From Roseibium sp. MMSF_3544 (GTDB lineage Bacteria > Pseudomonadota > Alphaproteobacteria > Rhizobiales > Stappiaceae), in assembly GCF_030732845.1 (NCBI RefSeq), contig NZ_JASHKA010000005.1:124001-188000 (forward strand): a stretch of 64,000 bases of DNA, in the 5' to 3' direction. Numbering within the stretch: position 1 is the stretch's first letter; each line of letters starts with the position of its first letter. Position numbers and translations under genes: made by a program. Positions 54,986 through 62,000 of this stretch are shown here, piece by piece. The notes below the pieces were generated by a model, which did no database searches, was not told where the DNA came from, and saw nothing but the letters and a program-made list of their open reading frames with translations.

Positions 54986-55461
54986 TCGCCGTAGTTGGGG
55001 TTATACCGCGTACGCGGATCGTCGACGAGGTCGAAATATTCTTTGTCGGTTCCAAGTCCGCAATGATAGACGGCTTCCTCGGCGCGCGTATCACCGCCGT
55101 GGCCCGGAGCGCCGTTGAGGTGGGCCAACTCGTGGATAATGGTGGCGAGCACGGTCCAACGTCCCATTCTGAAAGCCCGGTCTGCAATCCCGATCTCGCC
55201 GTTGTCGAAATACGCTTTGCCGTAAAAGGGCGCCTCGATGCCGGGCCCGTAACTTATCCAGATGCTGTCGTCATTGATCATGCTGGTGAGCGTGCGACTG
55301 TTCGGCAGCGAGCGGAAATAGGCATCGCAGCTCGGATTGTTTTTGACCATTTTGAACAGCTTGTTACGTGACCATTTCAGCTGACCGTATTGCGCGGAAT
55401 CGAAATTGGTGAAGCCCGCCTGCAGGGAAATGTGATCCCCGATATTGAATTGAAATGGCAT
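54982..55461 (-). CDS. Putative zinc metallopeptidase (HExxH, aspzincin-like)
   Basis: A 159-residue protein with no signal peptide. The zincin motif HELAH is at 110-114, followed by GDTRAEEAVYHCG in which D124 could be the third zinc ligand as in M35-type aspzincins. The N-terminal half contains NNPSCDAYFRSL and IWISYGPGIE. The stop TAG lies in the CTAG end of the adjacent mobile element; without the insertion the same TAG would be formed, so truncation is not required. Function and substrate are unknown. Confidence 0.6.
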   Translation of the reverse strand: MPFQFNIGDHISLQAGFTNFDSAQYGQLKWSRNKLFKMVKNNPSCDAYFRSLPNSRTLTSMINDDSIWISYGPGIEAPFYGKAYFDNGEIGIADRAFRMGRWTVLATIIHELAHLNGAPGHGGDTRAEEAVYHCGLGTDKEYFDLVDDPRTRYNPNYGD

Positions 55462-55935
55462 TCTCCGCGCTCCAGGTAGCCGTTACCGTTTCTGTCGCCT
55501 TGTTCCTAGAAAAGTCTCGATGGGTTGGCCGTGACGAGGATCACGCGGTAAAGCTTTTTGGCCGCAGCGGTTTGCGCCAAGCGCCGAGATGGCAGGACAA
55601 GACTGAACGGCGGATGCCGCACTGAGCCGGCGTCTTGCAATTCCGACAATGGAACAGCGGCAAATTCGTCACACTGATTTGATTTTAAACGGTGCAAATA
55701 CCTGTTGCCCTTAACCCTCTAATCAAGCCTGTTATAGTATTAACCAGTTTGTTCTCCGTGTTTCGGACCGGCTGGATGGCGGATTACTGCGCCCGAGAGA
55801 GACCAAGAGACACGGAGCTGAACTGCGCGATTCGTTTTTGAAAGTGCAGTTTCTGTTTCTTGGCGGGGACGGGGGTTCGGTTGAAGGGCGAAAGACCGAA
55901 CGTGGCTTAGATTGTGGGATTTCTGGGTTTAAGCA
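55462..55935. other. 474-bp region before the L,D-transpeptidase gene
   Basis: No gene is recognised. The distance from the divergent zincin-like gene leaves room for two promoters. Two TTAACC motifs (55711 and about 55741) resemble CtrA half sites but are not spaced as a full box. A GC-rich, G-run-bearing leader directly precedes the transpeptidase gene. Confidence 0.35.
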
Positions 55936-57927
55936 ATGCAACTTGAAAATAAGCAACACGCCAAAAAGGTGCTGAGGACTGACAGCGCATCGCTTCGCGC
56001 GACAGCGTCAAATTCTCTGAAGGCATGTCTGATGGCGACCGTCCTGGCTTCCGGGGTCAGCATGGTCATGAGTGAACCTGTTGCCGCGCAGGGATTTTTC
56101 CAGCGCATGTTCAACCCTGAACATCACCGCAAACAACAGGAACGGCAGCGGCAACAGCAACTGCGCCAGAAAGTGGCAACGGTAAAGGTTGCCGCGCCGC
56201 GGTACCTCAACTATTCCCCGGATGCCTTGAAGCGGGTTTCGTTGACAGCGCTTTCCGAAAAGAAAACCGCGGAGGTCGCTCCTTCGGCGGATGTTCTGGA
56301 AACAACGGAAACTCTTTCTGTCGAAAACGACATCGGTCCTACGGAGACACCGGTTCTGACCGAGTTCGACAAATCCCGCTCGTCCCTGAAAGACCTTTCA
56401 CTAACTGTTCTGCCCGAGGTTGGCGATGCGTTGCTCGCATATTATCGGGAGCATCCCGATTTTGTCTGGATCGAAGACGGCCGCGTGACGCTCAAGGCCG
56501 CGCAGATGCGCAAGGCCCTGGCTGGCGCTGACAAATACGCGCTGGTTCCGCAGGACTATTTTGTTTCGCTCCCATCGACATCGGGTCTCGACGAGAGCGA
56601 AAGAACTGCAGCAATGATGCAGTTCGAAATGGAGCTGAGTGCAGCCGTTCTGACATATGTTCTGGACGCGTCGCGGGGGCGCGTTGATCCGAACCGGATT
56701 TCCCAATATCACGATCTGCCAAGGCACGAAGTCGACCTTGTCGCAGCGCTGTCAGATATTGAGGCGACTTCCGATGTCGCAACTGCCCTGGAAGAGCATC
56801 AGCCTCAAAACGACCATTTCCGGCAACTCACGGCGGAGTTGGAGCGCCTCAAGGCGGAAGACGAAGCCGTCGATCAAATCGTCATCGCACCCGGCACCTT
56901 CCTCAAATCGGGCAAATCCAGCCCCGAAATGAAGAATATCGTCGCTGCGATCCAAAAGAACGGTTCGCCCGAGCTGAAGACAGCTCATGCCGATACGCTT
57001 CAAGCCTATGACGGTTCCGACCTTTACGCACCTGAACTGGTAGCCCTGGTCAAGGCCTTCCAGAAGGAAGCGGATCTCACGGCAGATGGTATTGTCGGCA
57101 AAAACACGATCAAGGCGCTTGTCGGAGAAACCAACGCGGCCAAGATTGCCAAGGTAGAACTGGCGATGGAACGCAGCCGCTGGATCCCCGAACAACTCGG
57201 TGACCGCAAGGTGTTTATCAACCAGGCTGCCTTTACCGCAACCTACATCGCGCCCGGGGAAGAGCCTCTTTCCATGCGGGTTGTTGTTGGCAAGAAATCC
57301 AATCAAACCAACTTCTTCTACGACAAGATCGAGGTTGTTGAGTACAACCCTTATTGGGGAGTCCCTTACTCGATCATCGTCAACGAGATGATCCCGAAGC
57401 TTGCGAAGGACCCGAGTTATCTCGACCGCGCCGGCTATGAAGTCTCGACCCCAGGCGGGCGCAAGGTTTCTTCCGCGTCGGTCAATTGGTATGCGGTTGC
57501 CTCCAAGCAGCAGTCGATCAATGTCCGTCAGTATCCGGGCCGGTCAAATGCACTTGGTGAAGTGAAGATCTTGTTCCCGAACGAGCATCACATTTACATG
57601 CACGACACGCCTGCGAAGAAACTCTTCGACAAAGACGTGCGCGCCTTCAGCCACGGTTGCATTCGCCTGCATGATCCCAAGGGCATGGCGGCAGCTGTTC
57701 TGGGCAAGTCCAAGGATTATGTGACATCCCGGATCGCAGAAGGCCGGAACGAGCAGGAACAGGTTACTGGCGACCTGCCGGTTTACGTTTCCTATTTCAC
57801 CGCGTGGCCTGACATGGATGGAGAAGGCATCGCCTACTTCAGCGATATCTACGATCGCGACCGGTATCTTCTGAAGGCAATCGAAAAGACGGAAGCTGCC
57901 CGGGCAAAAGCCAGATCGGCAACCTAG
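55936..57927 (+). CDS. L,D-transpeptidase, YcbB/LdtD type
   Basis: A 663-residue periplasmic enzyme that forms 3-3 crosslinks in peptidoglycan. It has a signal sequence (hydrophobic ACLMATVLASGVSMVM, cleavage near VAAQG), a scaffold domain (about 150-330), a peptidoglycan-binding domain (about 350-400, VALVKAFQKEADLTADGIVG), and a YkuD catalytic domain with SHGCIRLHD where His573 and Cys575 are the catalytic residues. Start selection is weak because the Shine-Dalgarno is poor, but the signal sequence supports it. It stands alone and is followed by a terminator. Confidence 0.93.
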   Translation: MQLENKQHAKKVLRTDSASLRATASNSLKACLMATVLASGVSMVMSEPVAAQGFFQRMFNPEHHRKQQERQRQQQLRQKVATVKVAAPRYLNYSPDALKRVSLTALSEKKTAEVAPSADVLETTETLSVENDIGPTETPVLTEFDKSRSSLKDLSLTVLPEVGDALLAYYREHPDFVWIEDGRVTLKAAQMRKALAGADKYALVPQDYFVSLPSTSGLDESERTAAMMQFEMELSAAVLTYVLDASRGRVDPNRISQYHDLPRHEVDLVAALSDIEATSDVATALEEHQPQNDHFRQLTAELERLKAEDEAVDQIVIAPGTFLKSGKSSPEMKNIVAAIQKNGSPELKTAHADTLQAYDGSDLYAPELVALVKAFQKEADLTADGIVGKNTIKALVGETNAAKIAKVELAMERSRWIPEQLGDRKVFINQAAFTATYIAPGEEPLSMRVVVGKKSNQTNFFYDKIEVVEYNPYWGVPYSIIVNEMIPKLAKDPSYLDRAGYEVSTPGGRKVSSASVNWYAVASKQQSINVRQYPGRSNALGEVKILFPNEHHIYMHDTPAKKLFDKDVRAFSHGCIRLHDPKGMAAAVLGKSKDYVTSRIAEGRNEQEQVTGDLPVYVSYFTAWPDMDGEGIAYFSDIYDRDRYLLKAIEKTEAARAKARSAT

Positions 57928-57941
57928 ACAAACACCGAAAG

Positions 57942-57969
57942 AACGCCGGGCAAATCGTCCGGCGTTTTT
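57942..57969 (+). terminator. Terminator of the L,D-transpeptidase gene
   Basis: AACGCCGG and CCGGCGTT pair with a 9-nt loop, followed by TTTTT, 15 nt after the stop. Confidence 0.88.
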
Positions 57970-58181
57970 GCTCTTCAAGCGGAACCGTGCCCGCAATTGC
58001 GCGCTGTGCCAGCAAACGCTTTGATTTCATCGCGGACATTGTAAGCTCTATTGAAACTGTCGCACCGGATGGAGCCTGGCAGAAGCACTCCTTTTGCGGC
58101 CAATGCCGAGACGTTGGCCTATGGGCCGTGAAGGGTGTTTCGGTTTCCAGTCCGAAGAAACGGAAATGGAAGTGAGCGGAA

Positions 58182-58664
58182 ATGACAGATCTACATATCG
58201 CAGAGTTGAACATTGCCCGGCTCAAGCATGACATCAATGATCCGAGGATCGCGGATTTCGTCAACAATCTGAACCGCGTGAATGCAGTTGCCGAACGCAG
58301 CGACGGGTTTGTCTGGCGGCTCAAAAACGAAGACGGCAACTCGGTATCGATGTCCGTTACGGAAGATCCCCGTGTGATACCGAACCTGTCGGTTTGGGAA
58401 GATGTTGCGTCGCTGGAGAAGTTCGTTTTTCAGACAATCCACAAACGGATATACGCTCGCCGGGCGGAGTGGTTCGATGTCATGGACAAAATGCACTTCG
58501 TCATGTGGCCGGTCGCCGTCGGGCACAAGCCTGGACTGGAAGAAGCCATGGATCGGTTGGAAAAGCTCAATAGGGACGGACCCTCGGACGAAGCATTCGA
58601 TTGGCAACACGCCAAATCGGCCGAGCTGTGGCGCACAGAACGGTGCACCGGTTCTGCGGCATGA
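58182..58664 (+). CDS. DUF3291 domain protein
   Basis: A 160-residue protein with the DUF3291 pattern (HIAELNIARLKHDINDPRIADFVNNL, DGFVWRLKNED, LSVWEDVASLEKFVFQTIHKR, MHFVMWPVAVGH). It belongs to the dimeric alpha/beta-barrel group related to antibiotic-biosynthesis monooxygenase domains. It precedes paaB by 17 nt on the same strand, so the two are probably co-transcribed. Function is unknown; a link to phenylacetate metabolism is suggested only by the neighbourhood. Confidence 0.82.
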   Translation: MTDLHIAELNIARLKHDINDPRIADFVNNLNRVNAVAERSDGFVWRLKNEDGNSVSMSVTEDPRVIPNLSVWEDVASLEKFVFQTIHKRIYARRAEWFDVMDKMHFVMWPVAVGHKPGLEEAMDRLEKLNRDGPSDEAFDWQHAKSAELWRTERCTGSAA

Positions 58665-58681
58665 ACACAGGTACCAGTAAC

Positions 58682-58957
58682 ATGACCAAGGAATGGCCGC
58701 TCTGGGAGGTGTTTATACGTGGACAACACGGGTTGAATCATCGCCACGTCGGATCGTTGCATGCGCCGGATGAGGCTATGGCGATCCGAAACGCCCGCGA
58801 TGTCTACACCCGCCGTAAGGAAGGGGTCTCGATTTGGGTTGTCCCTTCCGAACGGATCATGGCTTCCGATGCAGGTCCCGCAGATGCGGATGCTCCCGAG
58901 ACGGGCAAGATATATCCGCACCCGAGTTTTGACCGCGACGATCACAAGGAAGACTAA
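58682..58957 (+). CDS. paaB: Phenylacetyl-CoA epoxidase subunit PaaB
   Basis: PaaB is a small structural subunit of the ring-1,2-phenylacetyl-CoA epoxidase. The 91-residue protein starts MTKEWPLWEVFIRGQHGLNH and shows RHVGSLHAPDEAMAIRNARD, YTRRKEGVSIWVV and IYPHPSF, matching the family throughout. Upstream ATG 58661 would overlap DUF3291 by 4 nt and is also possible. The usual partners paaA, paaC, paaD and paaE are not next to it. It converges with paaK, with only 2 nt between stops. Confidence 0.9.
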   Translation: MTKEWPLWEVFIRGQHGLNHRHVGSLHAPDEAMAIRNARDVYTRRKEGVSIWVVPSERIMASDAGPADADAPETGKIYPHPSFDRDDHKED

Positions 58958-58959
58958 GC

Positions 58960-60264
58960 TTACGGCCGGTTGTCGACCACGCGTTTTGCCTTGCCTGCAG
59001 AGCGTTCTACCTGACCGGGTTCGGTGACGTCGACCGATGCCGATACGCCAACAACGCTCTTGATATGATGCGACAATTCCTTGGTCGAGGCTGCACGCGC
59101 GTCAGCTGAAGACGCTTCCGGGAGAGCTTCCACGTGGACAGTCATGACGTCCAGCCTGTCGGATTTGGTAAGCTCGATCTGGAAGTGGGGCGACAGGCCG
59201 CTGCACTTCAGGATTTGTTCCTCGATCTGCGTTGGAAAGACGTTGACGCCTCGCAGAATGATCATGTCGTCGGAACGACCGGTCACTTTTTCCATCCGGC
59301 GCATGGAGCGGGCGGTGCCGGGGAGCAGCCGCGTCAGGTCCCGCGTGCGATAGCGAACCATCGGCAGGCCCTCCTTGGTCAGCGTCGTGAAAACGAGCTC
59401 GCCGATCTCACCATCCGGCAGGACCTCTCCCGTCTCGGGATCTATGATTTCCGGGTAAAAATGGTCTTCCCAGATGTGCAGCCCGTCCTTGGTCTCTACG
59501 CATTCGTTGGCAACTCCCGGACCCAGAATTTCGGACAGGCCGTAGATGTCCACGGCATGCATGTCGAAGGCCTGTTCGATTTCTGCCCGCATGGAATTGG
59601 TCCAGGGCTCAGCTCCGAAGATGCCTGTCGCCAGCGACGTATCTCTGGGATCGAGACCCTGCTTGGCGAATTCATCCAGTATTGCCAGCAGGTATGACGG
59701 CGTCACCATGATGATCCGCGGCTTGAAGTCCATGATGAGCGTGACCTGGCGTTCCGTCATGCCTCCGGAAACCGGTACGACGGTGCAGCCGAGCTTTTCA
59801 GCACCGTAGTGAGCCCCAAGGCCACCGGTAAAAAGCCCGTAGCCATAGGCGACATGGATTATGTCGCCCGGACGTCCCCCGGAGGCGCGGATTGAGCGCG
59901 CCACGAGATGCGCCCACATGTCAATGTCGTTGGCGGTGTAGCCGACGACAGTCGGTTTCCCCGTCGTGCCGGAAGAGGCATGAACGCGGACGATCTTGTC
60001 GCGCGGAACGGCGAAAAGGCCGAATGGATACTGATCGCGGAGATCGGCCTTCGTTGTGAAGGGAAAGTGCCTCAGATCCGCAAGGCTTTTCAGATCCGTT
60101 GGATGTATGCCCTTTGCATCGAACGTCGTCCTGAAATGAGGCACATTTTCGTAGGCGTGGGTGAGGGACCATTTCAGTCGTTGCAATTGCAGGCTTTCGA
60201 TTTCGTCCCTTGACGCGATTTCAATCGGATCGAGATCACCCGGCCGCGGTGCGAGATCTTCCAT
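58960..60264 (-). CDS. paaK: Phenylacetate-CoA ligase
   Basis: PaaK activates phenylacetate to phenylacetyl-CoA, the substrate of the Paa epoxidase. The 434-residue AMP-forming ligase shows the P-loop HASSGTTGKPTVVGY, the YGLSEILGPG motif, and the C-terminal RGVNVFPTQIEEQI hinge. The ATG at 60264 has a strong GGAGGA upstream, so it is preferred over an in-frame ATG 29 codons before. It converges with paaB and diverges from the hlyD-like gene. Confidence 0.95.
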   Translation of the reverse strand: MEDLAPRPGDLDPIEIASRDEIESLQLQRLKWSLTHAYENVPHFRTTFDAKGIHPTDLKSLADLRHFPFTTKADLRDQYPFGLFAVPRDKIVRVHASSGTTGKPTVVGYTANDIDMWAHLVARSIRASGGRPGDIIHVAYGYGLFTGGLGAHYGAEKLGCTVVPVSGGMTERQVTLIMDFKPRIIMVTPSYLLAILDEFAKQGLDPRDTSLATGIFGAEPWTNSMRAEIEQAFDMHAVDIYGLSEILGPGVANECVETKDGLHIWEDHFYPEIIDPETGEVLPDGEIGELVFTTLTKEGLPMVRYRTRDLTRLLPGTARSMRRMEKVTGRSDDMIILRGVNVFPTQIEEQILKCSGLSPHFQIELTKSDRLDVMTVHVEALPEASSADARAASTKELSHHIKSVVGVSASVDVTEPGQVERSAGKAKRVVDNRP

Positions 60265-60452
60265 GAGTTCCTCCGTTGGGACGATTGGTTTTGAAACAGT
60301 TATGCACGGCGAATTTGCAAGGTCAAAGACGATAAGGGTCATCTTCTCCAAGCAGCCGAAATGTCGAGCAACGTCATGAAAAACATAAGGTTTTCCCGAT
60401 GAGCTGGTTCACGGTGCCGGATCGGGCAGCTACATGGATTCAGGGGATGTTT

Positions 60453-60470
60453 ACTTTAATGACGTAAAGT
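60453..60470. promoter_or_regulatory. Palindrome before the HlyD-type gene
   Basis: ACTTTA-N6-TAAAGT is a perfect 6-bp inverted repeat 34 nt upstream of the hlyD-like start. It lies in the divergent paaK-hlyD interval and could be an operator for either gene. It matches no known family operator that I can name. Confidence 0.35.
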
Positions 60471-60504
60471 CAGCCTCAAACGTGCCGAGTGACAGTAGAG
60501 CGTT

Positions 60505-61824
60505 ATGTTTTTCCGCAAATCAGCCAACGAAGAATATTCCCTGGACATGCCTCTTGAGCTTGAGGAAGGCCCGCCGACAATGGCGCACAAGCGTCTATTG
60601 CAGGTCTTGTCTCTCGGCGCGGCTGCGTTCCTCGGCTGGTCTGTGGTCGGGCAAGTTCGGGAGGTCGCAAAGGCCTCCGGCGAAATCGTTCCGGCAGGCA
60701 AGATACAAACCGTTGGTCATCTGGAGGGTGGAATTGTAGCCGAGGTCCTCGTTGCGGAGGGCCAGCTTGTGGAAGAAGGCACGCCGCTTGTGCGGCTTCA
60801 GGAGACAGCAACATCAAGCGATCTCGAAAAAGTGCAGACACGTTTGCAGTTCTTGGCGCGCGAAGAACAACGTTTGGCAAGCCGGTCCAATGACGACAGC
60901 GATTCCGGTCTGCGCCTTGCCGGCGAATTCAATTTCAGCGAAGCGCAACAGGCAGCCCTCAACGCGCAACAAAAAGCGCTGGAACAGGAGCAGCAGGCGC
61001 TGAAAGCCCGGATCAGCGAACGAGAAGCCGAACTTGCAAGTGTCCTGGAACGGATTTCGCTCCAACAGACCCAGGTCGAGATCGAAGAGGAAAAATATTC
61101 GATCCAGCAGACACTATTCGATCAGGGCTACACATCGAAGAGGCGGTTCCTGGATGCAAAGTCATCGCTCCAGATTGCCCAGAGCCGTATGAGCGAGCTG
61201 GTCGGATTGCGAGGACGGGCCGAGGCCCAGATTGCAGAAGCAAAGGCGAGCTTGAAACGCTCGATCGCAGCGGCAGAAGAAGAACTTGCCGAGGAACGCA
61301 GCCGCGTCGTCCAGGAGCGCAGTGAACTGGCATTTGAAGCAGAAAAACAGCGAGACCGCTTCGACCGCCTGTTTGTTCGCGCGCCGGCGAGCGGGCACGT
61401 CAAGGCCCTGAACCTGAAAGGGCCGGGCAGCGTTCTTGCGCCGGGAGACGTGGTTGCCGAAATCGTGCCGAGTGACAGCGACCTGGTTGCGGAAGTTCGC
61501 GTGTCTCCAAGAGATATCGGCCACGTGGAAGTCGGTGATGAAGCGGAGATTGCCATCACGACCTTTGATCCGAACATTCAGGGCACGCTGACGGGTGAAG
61601 TCTCTGTCGTTTCCGCGTCCAGTTTTCGCGACGAATACGGCAACTATTACTTCAAGGCCAAGATACCGCTGTCGTCGAACATGATCGGCGAGGGCGCCCG
61701 TGCCGAGACGATCTCACCGGGCATGGTGGTTGACGCCAAGATCGTGACCGGATCGAAATCGGTTATGCAATACATGCTGAAACCGGTGACGCGGGCGATC
61801 GGTGATCCGCTGAGTGAGCGATAG
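60505..61824 (+). CDS. HlyD-family type I secretion membrane-fusion protein
   Basis: A 439-residue periplasmic adaptor of the HlyD/PrtE type: a short cytoplasmic N terminus, one TM helix (LLQVLSLGAAAFLGWSVVGQV, about 32-52), the lipoyl half-motif GGIVAEVLVAEGQLVEEGTPL, a long coiled-coil hairpin (about 110-280), and the second half RAPASGHVKALNLKGPGSVL with a beta-barrel. It would link an inner-membrane ABC exporter to TolC. No ABC exporter gene is adjacent in the window; the RTX gene downstream converges with it and is a likely substrate. Confidence 0.92.
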   Translation: MFFRKSANEEYSLDMPLELEEGPPTMAHKRLLQVLSLGAAAFLGWSVVGQVREVAKASGEIVPAGKIQTVGHLEGGIVAEVLVAEGQLVEEGTPLVRLQETATSSDLEKVQTRLQFLAREEQRLASRSNDDSDSGLRLAGEFNFSEAQQAALNAQQKALEQEQQALKARISEREAELASVLERISLQQTQVEIEEEKYSIQQTLFDQGYTSKRRFLDAKSSLQIAQSRMSELVGLRGRAEAQIAEAKASLKRSIAAAEEELAEERSRVVQERSELAFEAEKQRDRFDRLFVRAPASGHVKALNLKGPGSVLAPGDVVAEIVPSDSDLVAEVRVSPRDIGHVEVGDEAEIAITTFDPNIQGTLTGEVSVVSASSFRDEYGNYYFKAKIPLSSNMIGEGARAETISPGMVVDAKIVTGSKSVMQYMLKPVTRAIGDPLSER

Positions 61825-62000
61825 TTCTGCGCGTATCCAGTCCGAAGCGATCGAACGCGCAACAGCCGATTGTTTTGAACCGTCTAAAGCAATTCGGCGT
61901 CGATCTTCAGACTGCTCCCAACGGCCTTCAAATCCAATGACCGAAAGGCGCCGGCTTTCCTTAGCTGCGTCTACCGGTTGGTTTTAATCCTTGCTATGGA

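Noticed and set aside
55711..55745. Two TTAACC motifs before the L,D-transpeptidase gene as a CtrA site
   Set aside because: They are about 29 bp apart and do not form the TTAA-N7-TTAA box.
57987..58175. A 62-codon frame between the L,D-transpeptidase and DUF3291 genes
   Set aside because: There is no convincing ribosome site or domain, and its composition is not gene-like; left unannotated.
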